This document shows, in pieces, positions 1-8,568 of a DNA stretch of 64,000 bases. The stretch's first letter is position 1. Each line of letters starts with the position of its first letter. The translations under genes and the position numbers were made by a program. Source of the DNA: Helicobacteraceae bacterium. GTDB taxonomy: Bacteria; Campylobacterota; Campylobacteria; Campylobacterales; Helicobacteraceae. The stretch lies in NCBI GenBank assembly GCA_900766555.1, contig CAAFVR010000024.1, positions 1 to 64,000 of the forward strand. The letters are read 5' to 3'. The notes beneath the pieces were generated by a model. It saw only the letters and a program-made list of their open reading frames with translations, was not told the origin of the DNA and did no database searches.

Positions 1-1397
1 CGCTCTTGCCTTTAACTGTGTAATTTCCATCAAAATATAATCCACCCGCATATTGATTAATATTATTTTCCAATGTCAATGTGCCAGATCCGCTAAAGCG
101 GATGTTTTTGCCAGTGTCTAAATTTGGATTATAGACTGTGCGTTTTTTATCCTTGCCTTGAGATTTAGTTTCATCAAAGCCTATTATTTTTTTATCATTT
201 TCTTGCAATTCAATTGAGATTTTATGTGTGTTATCCTTGCCCGTTTCTGTAGATTTTAGGATATAGACATTATTTTCTTTTGTAGCTGCACTTAATAGCT
301 TATCGCCAGGTTTTGCGCCAGATGTATCTGTGTGATCTGCGCTATCATTTTGCGAGCTATCTTTTTTATCTTTGGCAAAGTCATTTTGTATTATGCCGTC
401 CAAATAATCGCGTCTTGCGATGTTCCAAGTGCCAGCGCCTTTTAGATTACCAAAATTTAATACGCCAACGACAACCCATTTTTTATCAATTTTATCATAA
501 GCTAGTAACGGCGAGCCTGAATCGCCAGCTAGCACACCAATTGATAGCGGGCCATATTTATTGCCATATAAACCATAGCCTAAGTCTATCCAGCCGTAAT
601 CTCTGCCATTGCCAGTTAGTGCGTTGCCGGCTGTTTTGTATACATAGGCTCCAGTTACGCCTTTGCGAGGGGTATTTCTGTCATTATTATTACTGCCGGT
701 GGCAAGTTGTTGTGTGCCAGATCCGGTGCGTACAAATAATGTATATCTATCATTTTTTACAAAAGCATTGCCATTGCGCTTTTTTTTGCCAATATGACAA
801 ATTTTCCGCATCTGTTTTTTCTGACCCTTTTTTTGTAGGATTTGTGGCTTTTGGATCTGGCGTGCCAAGATCTGGTATTTCAAAAGGTGCAGCTTCAGTT
901 ACAAATTTATGTAATCTTGGATTATGATAATCTGAGTTCATATAAGCGGCTGTTTCTTTGCCCTTTTGCCCCGCGCGAACATCTTTATTTTGGACATTGT
1001 GGCGATTTACTATTTTGTATCTGTAGCGAGAACCGCTTGTTTCGCCATTCCAAGACATATCCGGATTTAATCCTTCAGCGCCAAATTGCACTTCTTGATA
1101 TCCGCCATTATGCGCAACTGAAATTATGTATTGATCGCCAACTAGCGTAGCTATGCCATATCTATCAACGCCAGCAAAGCTGGGCACTGGCGCATTTGTA
1201 AACATATCGCCAGCTTTTGTGCCATCTTTTTTAAGTACAGAAATATTTGTATTTCCGGGCGTGAATTGGCCCTTATTTTCGGCTAGGTCGCGAAAATATT
1301 GATAGCCTACATCGGATCTAACAACACCTGCGATAGCGCTCTGAAGCGTGGGTAATGCGGCTAAAAGAGTGAGGCAAAATGTTGATCTAGCTTTCAT
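1..1397 (-). CDS. S6-family (SPATE/IgA-protease-like) autotransporter serine protease, 5' part, frameshifted, cut by window edge
   Basis: The first 215 codons (1397 down to 750) read as a signal peptide (about residues 1-23) followed by a typical S6 protease start: YQYFRDLAENKGQFTPG near residue 32, the catalytic His in SVAHNGGY (His96), and the catalytic Asp region DYHNPRLHKFVTEAAP. The frame then ends soon after an A8 tract (780-787). If one A is removed, the reading frame stays open to the window edge and contains the nucleophile motif GDSGSP (509-526). All three catalytic elements are therefore present but split by a single-base shift. The family cleaves host proteins after secretion through a C-terminal barrel, which lies outside the window. 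Phase-off by slippage is my preferred reading; a sequencing error or fixed pseudogene is possible. Confidence 0.85.
780..787 (-). repeat. A8 homopolymer tract (T8 on + strand) causing the frameshift
   Basis: Eight T on the plus strand (A8 in the coding sense) at codons 204-207 of the S6 protease ORF. With eight A the frame stops within about ten codons. With seven A the frame continues through GDSGSP to the window edge without a stop, which I checked by translating 1-780 by hand. This is the position where slipped-strand mispairing would switch the gene. Confidence 0.8.
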
Positions 1398-1420
1398 ATT
1401 TATAACTTTAATCTTGCTTG

Positions 1421-1426
1421 ATTATA
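1421..1426 (-). promoter_or_regulatory. Putative -10 box of the S6 autotransporter gene
   Basis: The minus strand reads TATAAT here, 24 bases upstream of the ATG at 1397, in the 45-base gap after the upstream ThiF-like gene. No clear -35 box is seen, which is usual for epsilonproteobacterial sigma-70 promoters. This suggests that the autotransporter has its own promoter. Confidence 0.45.
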
Positions 1427-1442
1427 TTATTTTTATGTGGAA

Positions 1443-2177
1443 TTAAGCACAAATTGGGCAGTTTTCGCGCCTTTTTACCTCAATTTTGTGAAAGTTCATA
1501 TTTCTTGTATCAATTTTTAATAAGCAATCTGTCAAAAGTTCATGTTTTTGGAGCAAAAATTTTATGGCCTCACTTGCTTGTATAACGCCAAAAATGCCGG
1601 GTAATACACCAAAAAGGCCGGCTTTGAATTCATCCATTTTTGGAAAATTAAGTTCTTTTGGATGCGTATAAATGCAAGATAGGCATGCGCTAACTTTTGG
1701 AATAATTGTAATCGCCTGCCCTATGTAGCGCAAAACGCCAGCATGCACAAAGGGTTTGTTATATGATATGCAGGCTGAATTGATGCTAAATTTTGCATCA
1801 AAATTATCTGTAGCATCAATTATAAAATCATAATTTCTAATCAGATCTGGCGAGAAATGTGCATGTTCTGTGATTTTTATATCTGGATTTAATTCATTTA
1901 TTTTGTCTTTTGCGGAGGCCGTTTTTGGGCGATTTATGTCATTTGTGAAATGGATTATTTGGCGCTGGAGATTTGATAAATCAACTTTGTCAAAATCACA
2001 TAGTCCCAAATGGCCAACTCCAGCAGCCGCCAAATATAGCGCACAGGGAGAGCCAAGGCCGCCTAGCCCGACTATTAAAACGCTCGAATTCAAGAGCCTT
2101 TCTTGTCCACTAGATCCGATGTCTTCTAATGCGATATTTCTAAGATAGCGTATTTGCTGAAATTTATTTAGTGGCAT
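1443..2177 (-). CDS. ThiF/MoeB/HesA-family adenylyltransferase (E1-like)
   Basis: This family adenylates the C-terminal glycine of a ubiquitin-like sulfur carrier (ThiS or MoaD), for thiamine or molybdopterin synthesis. The 244-residue protein has the nucleotide loop GLGGLGSP at residues 37-44, then DKVDLSNLQRQ, the DATDNFDAK segment, and two Cys pairs (SACLSC and the C-terminal CPIC) that bind structural zinc in MoeB/ThiF. Its start overlaps the stop of the upstream metallo-hydrolase by one base (TAATG), so the two are co-transcribed. No sulfur-carrier gene is nearby, so thiF cannot be told from moeB here. Confidence 0.88.
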   Translation of the reverse strand: MPLNKFQQIRYLRNIALEDIGSSGQERLLNSSVLIVGLGGLGSPCALYLAAAGVGHLGLCDFDKVDLSNLQRQIIHFTNDINRPKTASAKDKINELNPDIKITEHAHFSPDLIRNYDFIIDATDNFDAKFSINSACISYNKPFVHAGVLRYIGQAITIIPKVSACLSCIYTHPKELNFPKMDEFKAGLFGVLPGIFGVIQASEAIKFLLQKHELLTDCLLKIDTRNMNFHKIEVKRRENCPICA

Positions 2178-2821
2178 TAAGAAAAGCGCTCGACATTGAA
2201 GCGTTCAAGCAGGATTTTTACATTTTCTTGCTCTTCAAAAAGTCGTGTTTCTTCGCCATGGCCTGGCAAAAGGCGCAGATCTACTCTTTTGATCTCACAA
2301 AAGCGAGATAACGATTCACGCATATCTAGCGCATCTGAATGTGGAAAATCATAGCGCCCAATACTTCTATGAAATATAAAATCGCCACTAAAAATGACTT
2401 CGGAATTATCTGTTTTTTGGTCTGGTATTTCAATCATGCAGCAGCCCGGAGAATGCCCTGGAAAATGATGAAAAAGTATTTCATAATTTTTGATTTTTAT
2501 ATTTTGGGTGGATTTATTTGTGGGCACTGTAATGGCGTGCTCAAATGGCGTGACACCAAGATTAAAGATGTCTTCTTTGAGCATAAAATTATCTAGATCC
2601 GGGCAGAAAACATCGCATTTGAAATGATTTGCAACTTTTGAGACATCAAAAGTGTGATCAAAATGAGCATGAGTTAAAAGAACTGCGCAGTCATTTTTTA
2701 TGCGTTCTTTAATCCACTCAAAAGCGCCATCTCCTGGATCGATAATTAGGCTTAGATCCGATAAATGTGCGATGTAGCAATTTGTTTCATATATGCCAAA
2801 AGCCCGCTGCTCAATTTGCAT
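2177..2821 (-). CDS. Metallo-beta-lactamase-fold hydrolase (glyoxalase II-like)
   Basis: A 214-residue protein with the binuclear metal motif THAHFDH (His51, His53, Asp55, His56), a downstream FPGHSPG segment, the GDFIF metal-bridging Asp, and LLPGHGEE near the C-terminus. This pattern matches short YcbL/GloB-like hydrolases that act on thioesters such as S-lactoylglutathione, but the substrate is not visible from sequence. It overlaps the start of the ThiF-like gene by one base and the end of murG by 11 bases, so it sits in a murG-led operon. Confidence 0.85.
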   Translation of the reverse strand: MQIEQRAFGIYETNCYIAHLSDLSLIIDPGDGAFEWIKERIKNDCAVLLTHAHFDHTFDVSKVANHFKCDVFCPDLDNFMLKEDIFNLGVTPFEHAITVPTNKSTQNIKIKNYEILFHHFPGHSPGCCMIEIPDQKTDNSEVIFSGDFIFHRSIGRYDFPHSDALDMRESLSRFCEIKRVDLRLLPGHGEETRLFEEQENVKILLERFNVERFS

Positions 2822-3845
2822 TTATTTCCTTTAATATTAGATCTATCATATTTGTTTCTATATTGTTATATTGATATAGATTGCTAGAAACCATAAAAAG
2901 ACTATGTCTTAAAAAATCAAATTTAGCATAAAAAGCGCTCAAATCGCCCTCTTTTATTTCGCTTTGCTCCAAAAGTACGCCAAGCCCTTTGTCAGATAAA
3001 AATTTAGCATTATAAAATTGATGATTACTAGCCGCATAAGGATATGGGATTAAAATGCAAGGCAGCGCATTACTTGCTAGTTCAAAAAGTGAGCTAGCGC
3101 CAGCGCGCGCGATACAAATGTCAGCTTTTTTGACGCGATATAAAAGGTCGCCAAAGCTGAAAATATCGGCATTGATATGCATTTTGGCATAGGCGCTTTT
3201 GATGTAGTTATATTCGAGTTTGCCGGTTTGGTGGATTATAGAAATGTTATTTTTATGCAAGAAGGGCGCGATATGTAGCGCTAGATTATTTATAAAACTA
3301 GCACCTTGAGAGCCACCTAGGAATAATACGGTTGTCAGATCGGATCTAGTGCGCTTTGAGGTCGCAAAATCTGTATTAATGGGATGTGGAACTTGTATGA
3401 AATTATCCAATTTAAAAGAGCTAAAAGATAAGGTGGATGCGCGATGCAATAATTTATTTAATGCGCCGATTTTGGCATTTTGTTCATGTATAAAAAGGCG
3501 CTTTCTAAATATGATAGATCCGATGCTAGCTGGCGCTGCGCTAAAGCCGCCAACGCTAATAATGGCTTTGATTTTATGAGTTCTAAAAATGCTAAAAATT
3601 GCAAAAAGCGAGAAAAAAAGCTTTAAAAGAGCTATGATTTTTCCAAAAAATTTTCTATTAACAACGCCGGTTGTATTTAAAAAATATGTTTTATCAAATG
3701 GTGAATTTTGCCCAAACCAAGATATATCTTGTCCGGTTTTAGATCCTATGAATATGACATCAAAGCCGCGATTTTTGAGTTCAATTGCGATGGCGCGCGC
3801 AACGGATAAATGCCCTCCGGTCCCCCCGCCAGTTACTGCAAACAT
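2811..3845 (-). CDS. murG: UDP-N-acetylglucosamine--N-acetylmuramyl-pentapeptide transferase MurG
   Basis: MurG converts lipid I to lipid II on the cytoplasmic face of the membrane during peptidoglycan synthesis. The 344-residue protein opens with the first glycine loop GGGTGGHL (residues 6-13). It then carries VGGFSAAP, the HEQNAKIGALNK segment, the second loop FLGGSQGA, and the UDP-GlcNAc-binding RAGASSLFELA followed by PYPYAASNHQ. Its length is normal for the family. The 3' end overlaps the hydrolase gene, and gltS lies just upstream with a 7-base gap. Confidence 0.95.
   Translation of the reverse strand: MFAVTGGGTGGHLSVARAIAIELKNRGFDVIFIGSKTGQDISWFGQNSPFDKTYFLNTTGVVNRKFFGKIIALLKLFFSLFAIFSIFRTHKIKAIISVGGFSAAPASIGSIIFRKRLFIHEQNAKIGALNKLLHRASTLSFSSFKLDNFIQVPHPINTDFATSKRTRSDLTTVLFLGGSQGASFINNLALHIAPFLHKNNISIIHQTGKLEYNYIKSAYAKMHINADIFSFGDLLYRVKKADICIARAGASSLFELASNALPCILIPYPYAASNHQFYNAKFLSDKGLGVLLEQSEIKEGDLSAFYAKFDFLRHSLFMVSSNLYQYNNIETNMIDLILKEINAN
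3337..3347. repeat. Palindromic AGATC(G/C)GATCT 11-mer, one of seven copies
   Basis: The 11-mer AGATCGGATCT reads the same on both strands apart from its centre. I find further copies (centre C or G) at 12624-12634, 27997-28007, 30634-30644, 33231-33241, 51054-51064 and 55008-55018. Each contains the dispersed heptamer CGGATCT/AGATCCG, which recurs about 90 times in the window. The copies fall inside unrelated genes and in different frames. Confidence 0.7.
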
Positions 3846-3852
3846 ATATTAT

Positions 3853-5079
3853 TTAGAAAATTGGCAATGATACAAAGAAGTTCAGCACAATTGAGTTGGC
3901 GATATCAATAAAGAAGGCGCCCGTCAAAGGTACGATTACAAAGGCGATGTGGCTGTTACCGTATTTTGAGGTGACAGCTTGCATATTTACCATCGCATTT
4001 GGTGTGGCGCCAAGTCCAAAGCCGCAATGTCCAGCTGCCAAAACGGAGGCGTCATAATTTTTGCCGCATAGTCGGAAAGTTACAAACATAGCAAATAGCA
4101 CGATTAGGACAACTTGCAAGCTTAATATTACAAGCATTGGCAGAGCTAGTTTTACTAAATCTACAAAATTTATGGTCATTAAAGCGGCTGCTACAAAAAG
4201 TGACAGCGCGACATTGCCAATTACGGATACTTCTCGATCAAATACGGCGTGGATTTTTGTGCGATCAAATATGTTACGCAAAATTACGCCAACAACAAGA
4301 CACCAAACAAATGTGGGTAATGTCCATCCTGGCACGTATTTTTTGAATTCAGCATTTAAAAATGTGCCCAAAAATAGGCAGATTGCTACAAGCGCTAGAG
4401 ATTTTATAAAAGATTCTGTTGTGATTAGCTTTTGTTTTTTTGGCTCTTCAAAGTCTATGAAATGGTCATCTTTTGGTAGATCCGATGATAGCCCTGGGGT
4501 TTTTAGATTATGGCGTTTTATGAGGTATTTTGCTACCGGGCCACCCACGATTGAGCCAGCTATTAAACCGAAAGTGGCTGCTGCTACGGCTACTTCTTTG
4601 GCCGATGTGAAAAGAAATGGCGCTTTTTCAAAAACGCTAGCCCAGGCTAGTCCAGTTCCATGTCCGCCAGTCATCGTAACAGATCCAGCTAGCAAGCCCA
4701 TAACAGGTGGCACGTCCATAATTAGCGCTAAAGCAACGCCTAAGACGTCTTGCAAAATCAAGATTCCAACAGCACAAATCAAAAATATTACAAGTTTAGA
4801 TCCGCCCTGTTTAAAGAGGCCAAAATTCGCTGAGAGGCCAATTGTGGAGAAAAATGCGAGCATTAAAGGCTCTCGAAAACCGGTATCAAATTTGAATTTG
4901 ATGTCAAAAAAGAATGTGCCAAAGAAAAGTAAAATTGCGATAAAAATCCCTCCAACAACCGGTTCTGGTATCGAATAATTACGGAAAAATGCGACCCGTT
5001 TAACCAAAAATTGCCCAATTATTAGGACTATTACGACGCTTACAAAGGTTGTGTAAAAATCAAATTGTATAGTGCTCAT
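3853..5079 (-). CDS. gltS: Sodium/glutamate symporter GltS
   Basis: An inner-membrane protein of 408 residues with about ten or more hydrophobic segments, near the usual GltS length. Family marks are the N-terminal IPEPVVGG and two related re-entrant loops, TGGHGTG in the first half and AGHCGFGLGATPNA in the second. GltS imports glutamate with sodium. It lies directly upstream of murG and divergent from the saccharopine-dehydrogenase-like gene across a 121-base gap (5080-5200) where I find no convincing promoter box. Confidence 0.93.
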   Translation of the reverse strand: MSTIQFDFYTTFVSVVIVLIIGQFLVKRVAFFRNYSIPEPVVGGIFIAILLFFGTFFFDIKFKFDTGFREPLMLAFFSTIGLSANFGLFKQGGSKLVIFLICAVGILILQDVLGVALALIMDVPPVMGLLAGSVTMTGGHGTGLAWASVFEKAPFLFTSAKEVAVAAATFGLIAGSIVGGPVAKYLIKRHNLKTPGLSSDLPKDDHFIDFEEPKKQKLITTESFIKSLALVAICLFLGTFLNAEFKKYVPGWTLPTFVWCLVVGVILRNIFDRTKIHAVFDREVSVIGNVALSLFVAAALMTINFVDLVKLALPMLVILSLQVVLIVLFAMFVTFRLCGKNYDASVLAAGHCGFGLGATPNAMVNMQAVTSKYGNSHIAFVIVPLTGAFFIDIANSIVLNFFVSLPIF

Positions 5080-5200
5080 AGCCTCTCTTCAAAAAATATT
5101 CTAATTATAACAGGAGGGCTTGGTTTTACCTATTTTAGTTGCCCATTTTACGGATTTGGCTGTATTATTTGTATCATAAAGTAACCAAAAAGGATTTAGA

Positions 5201-6388
5201 TTGAGCGTAATATTACAAATTGGTGCAGGCGGAGTTGGCGGCGTTGTGGCGCATAAATTAGCCATGAATGAAAAATGTTTTAGCAAGATTGTTTTGGCCT
5301 CAAGAAATATTAAAAAATGCGAAGATATCTCTAAAAATATTAAATCAAAGGGCTTGAGGGAGCCTATTTGCAAACAAGTGGATGCGGATAATATAAATGA
5401 ATTAATAGCGCTAATTAATGAAGTCAAACCAGATCTGGTGCTAAATGTCGCATTGCCCTATCAGGATCTAAGCATTATGGATGCATGCATTGAAACAAAA
5501 ACAAATTATCTTGATACTGCAAATTATGAGCATCCAGATACTGCAAAGTTCGAGTATAAATTGCAATGGGAGCGACATGATAGCTTTAAAAATGCCGGGA
5601 TTATGGCGCTTTTGGGATCTGGATTTGATCCTGGGGTCACAAATGTATTTGTGGCTTATGCTAAAAAGCATTTTTTTGATGAAATACATTATCTTGACAT
5701 TTTGGACTGTAATGATGGAAATCATGGATATGCCTTTGCTACGAATTTTAATCCCGAGATAAATTTGCGCGAAGTGAGCTCTAAGGGACGTTATTTTGAA
5801 AATGGCTCTTTTATTGAGACAGAACCGCTAGCTATCAAGCAGATCTGGGATTATCCAGAAATTGGCAAAAGAGATAGTTATTTGCTTTATCACGAAGAGC
5901 TAGAATCGCTGGTTAGAAATTTCCCGACAATTAAGCGAGCGCGCTTTTTTATGACATTTTCGCAAAGTTATATTACGCATATGAATTGCTTGCAAAATGT
6001 AGGAATGCTAGGCATTAGTCCAGTTTTACATGATGGCAAAGAAATTGTGCCAATACAATTTCTCAAAACGCTTTTGCCAGATCCAGCTAGCCTAGCCCCT
6101 CGCACAAAAGGCAAAACAAATATCGGCTGTTACATAACGGGCATCAAAGATGGGAAGCAAAAAAGCATATATATTTATAATGTTTGCTCTCATGAAGAAT
6201 GCTTTAAGGAAGTCTCAGCTCAAGCTATAAGTTATACAACCGGAGTTCCAGCTGCAATTGGCGCACAAATGATAGTTAACAAGGCTTGGATCGGATCTGG
6301 CGTATTTAACATGGAAGAATTTAACCCAGATCCGTTCATGGAAGAGCTAAATAAACAAGGATTACCCTGGAAGATCAAAGAAATGTGA
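5201..6388 (+). CDS. Saccharopine dehydrogenase family protein (probable carboxynorspermidine synthase)
   Basis: The 395-residue protein starts at a TTG at 5201 with AAAAAGGA upstream, giving the Rossmann loop GAGGVGG at residues 8-14 right after the start. Later segments such as GSGFDPGVTN and TTGVPAAIGAQM are typical of the Lys9/carboxynorspermidine dehydrogenase group. In epsilonproteobacteria this enzyme condenses aspartate semialdehyde with a diamine in the alternative spermidine pathway, with a decarboxylase (nspC) encoded elsewhere. The family is secure; the polyamine role is inferred from the lineage. It is a single-gene unit facing the L,D-peptidase gene. Confidence 0.85.
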   Translation: MSVILQIGAGGVGGVVAHKLAMNEKCFSKIVLASRNIKKCEDISKNIKSKGLREPICKQVDADNINELIALINEVKPDLVLNVALPYQDLSIMDACIETKTNYLDTANYEHPDTAKFEYKLQWERHDSFKNAGIMALLGSGFDPGVTNVFVAYAKKHFFDEIHYLDILDCNDGNHGYAFATNFNPEINLREVSSKGRYFENGSFIETEPLAIKQIWDYPEIGKRDSYLLYHEELESLVRNFPTIKRARFFMTFSQSYITHMNCLQNVGMLGISPVLHDGKEIVPIQFLKTLLPDPASLAPRTKGKTNIGCYITGIKDGKQKSIYIYNVCSHEECFKEVSAQAISYTTGVPAAIGAQMIVNKAWIGSGVFNMEEFNPDPFMEELNKQGLPWKIKEM

Positions 6389-6537
6389 GGGGTGTTTGAG
6401 CGGAAGTTGGCGCAGAAGAAATAAGAGAGATTGGGATATGGCGGAAAAGGAGAGTGCGGCGTAAGTTGAGTTTCAAGGCGGGGATCGAGTGGAGAAAATA
6501 GTGCTGGCGCGAGGGGGTTATTTTATTTTTTATTATT
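6389..6537. other. Purine-rich intergenic segment between convergent genes
   Basis: About 150 bases between two converging stop codons. The plus strand is unusually rich in G and A up to about 6517, then becomes a T/A run. I see no reading frame with family resemblance, no tRNA, and no clean stem followed by a T-run. It could be a decayed gene or the 3' UTRs of both neighbours. Confidence 0.4.
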
Positions 6538-7644
6538 TTATTTTTCTATTGCGATTAAAGGTTTATTGTCTTTCATTTCGATGTAGAGTTCTTTTGTATC
6601 TTTTGAGCGATAGGATATTTTGGCACCTTGATAGGCTACATAGTCTTGCAAAAAGCGCACTACAAACATTTTTTTGCCCTCGTCATTTGGATATGGCGAG
6701 ATATCAATGCCGTTAAATTGGATTGTTTTATGTTCATTTTTGGCAAAAACGCGAGCTTTATAATCTGAAAATGCCCTAAGCCCGATGCCACCTTGAGATT
6801 TACCATCACTTTTAATGAAATTAGTTGTATAAAAGCTCAAGTATTTTTTAATCTCATTTTTTTTCCAAGAAGATTTCCATTGATATAACATGCTTAATAT
6901 CGAGGCTAGCTCGGATTTTTCAACTTTTGGGATTGATTTTTCATATGAAATTAAAAGCGTTTTGTGCAGATCTACTTGTTTGTCAAATTGCTTTAATGTG
7001 TCATTTTCAATAGCGATGCAGCCTCTTGTATTTGCGTTGCGCTTACCATCGAGCGGGAGGCCGTGGATCCAGATACCATATCCTGTGCGCTTGTGAGATC
7101 TGTCATAGGCATTGGGATAATTAGTAGTCAAGGCTACTGGGCCATAATATTGATTTAGTTTTGTGATACGCGTTACGAAATCATATACGCCAATTGGAGT
7201 TACTTTGTCACCTTCTAACTTTTTTGCGCCTTTGCCAAAGCCTACGATTGAATTTATGCGTTTTAACTCGATTAAATTCCCATCTTCGATTTTATAAAGC
7301 CAGAGCATTGGGATTGTTTTATTTGAGATAAAGAGGTATTTGCTATTTTCATAATAGCCGAAATCTGTATCTTGATTTTGTAATAATTTAGTCCAATATT
7401 TTGGCGTTTTTAATAATTCATCGATAATTTTGCTAGATCCAGATGGCCCTATTTTACGATATGCTTGCACTATTTCTAGCAGTTCATCGCCTTTTGTGCC
7501 AGAAAGCGCATCAGTCGGATCTTCGCTTGTTTGCTCGCTTGTTTTATTTGTTTTATTTAGTTGGTTTGTTTCTTCTGCATGTAATGAGAGCAGCGCAAAG
7601 ATGCTAAAAATTGCAAAGCTTTTTTTCAAAATCCTAAAATTCAT
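6538..7644 (-). CDS. csd6: L,D-transpeptidase/carboxypeptidase-family cell-shape protein, Csd6/Pgp2-like
   Basis: A signal peptide (about residues 1-22) precedes a YkuD catalytic domain with WIHG (His194) and the TRGC active-site loop (Cys209). The last 110 residues look like the NTF2-like domain that follows the catalytic domain in Helicobacter Csd6 and Campylobacter Pgp2. Those enzymes trim peptidoglycan tetrapeptides to tripeptides in the periplasm and help set helical cell shape. The length of 368 residues is close to the family. It ends three bases after the era stop region, so it may be co-transcribed with era and hslUV. Confidence 0.85.
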   Translation of the reverse strand: MNFRILKKSFAIFSIFALLSLHAEETNQLNKTNKTSEQTSEDPTDALSGTKGDELLEIVQAYRKIGPSGSSKIIDELLKTPKYWTKLLQNQDTDFGYYENSKYLFISNKTIPMLWLYKIEDGNLIELKRINSIVGFGKGAKKLEGDKVTPIGVYDFVTRITKLNQYYGPVALTTNYPNAYDRSHKRTGYGIWIHGLPLDGKRNANTRGCIAIENDTLKQFDKQVDLHKTLLISYEKSIPKVEKSELASILSMLYQWKSSWKKNEIKKYLSFYTTNFIKSDGKSQGGIGLRAFSDYKARVFAKNEHKTIQFNGIDISPYPNDEGKKMFVVRFLQDYVAYQGAKISYRSKDTKELYIEMKDNKPLIAIEK

Positions 7645-7647
7645 AAA

Positions 7648-8568
7648 TCAAACCTCATATCCAAATTTCTTAAGCTCATCTTTTTTCTTACTCCAGCCCT
7701 TTTTAACTAGCACATCAAGTTGCAAGAATACCTTTTTTTGCGTTAATTCTTGGATTTTAAGCCTTGCATTTTGACCTATTCGCGCTATTGTTTTGCCCTG
7801 CTTGCCAATTACAATTGCTTTTTGGCTCTCTTTTTGGACATAAATTTTAGCAAAAATTCTATCCAAAATAAGCTCTTCTTTTACAGTTGATACGATCACA
7901 TCGCTTTCATATGGCAGCTCATCGCTCAAATTTTCAAACAAGCTTTGTCTTATCTGCTCTTTATAGATATCGCGCATTTTTAGATCGCTCAAATATTCTT
8001 CATTAAATAATAGCGGAGATATCGGAAGTGCATCACTAAGTGTTTTTAGTAATATTTTTGCATCTTTTGCCTCATTTAAGTGATTTGAAAAATTTGAGGC
8101 AATTTTTTTAGCACTTAACGGTATTATTGCTAGAAAGTGACTTTGAAACGCGCTATACTGGCTAAGTTTTTGTAGCACTTCTTGGCCATTTGATAGATCA
8201 CATTTATTTAATACGATGATATGAGGCTTTTTAGTAAGCGTTAAAAAATGTTCATAATGGCTTAAATTATCTTTGATGCTGGCAATAAAAAGTAATAAAT
8301 CGCAATTTTGCATCACTTGCAATGCTTCTTTTAGCATAAATTTATTTAGCAGCTTTTTTGCATCATGAATACCTGGCGTATCAACTAGGATTATTTGAGA
8401 TTTAAAAGCACTATCTTCATGCATTAATATTATATTTTGGGATTTTCTAGTGGCATTTCGCTTTCTTGATACAAGCGCTAAATTGCTTTGGGCTAGCGCA
8501 TTTAAAAGAGTGGATTTGCCGACATTTGTATTGCCAACAACGCCTATGAAACCGCATTTTGTTTGCAT
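7648..8568 (-). CDS. era: GTPase Era
   Basis: Era is a GTPase needed for 16S rRNA and 30S subunit maturation. The 306-residue protein has the P-loop GNTNVGKS (residues 12-19), the VDTPG switch II motif, NKCD for guanine specificity, and a C-terminal KH RNA-binding domain with the GKQGKTIARIG loop. The P-loop has GNTN where most Era proteins have GRPN. It overlaps hslU by one base on the upstream side. Confidence 0.95.
   Translation of the reverse strand: MQTKCGFIGVVGNTNVGKSTLLNALAQSNLALVSRKRNATRKSQNIILMHEDSAFKSQIILVDTPGIHDAKKLLNKFMLKEALQVMQNCDLLLFIASIKDNLSHYEHFLTLTKKPHIIVLNKCDLSNGQEVLQKLSQYSAFQSHFLAIIPLSAKKIASNFSNHLNEAKDAKILLKTLSDALPISPLLFNEEYLSDLKMRDIYKEQIRQSLFENLSDELPYESDVIVSTVKEELILDRIFAKIYVQKESQKAIVIGKQGKTIARIGQNARLKIQELTQKKVFLQLDVLVKKGWSKKKDELKKFGYEV

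Noticed and set aside
313..1150. Plus-strand frames across the S6 autotransporter region
   Set aside because: Cys/Gln/His-rich translations with no domain; the minus strand encodes clear S6 protease motifs.
4061..4978. 305-codon open frame antisense to gltS
   Set aside because: It is the mirror of a conserved membrane-protein gene; its composition (Lys/Ser/Thr/Pro-rich) matches antisense of hydrophobic codons and shows no family motif.
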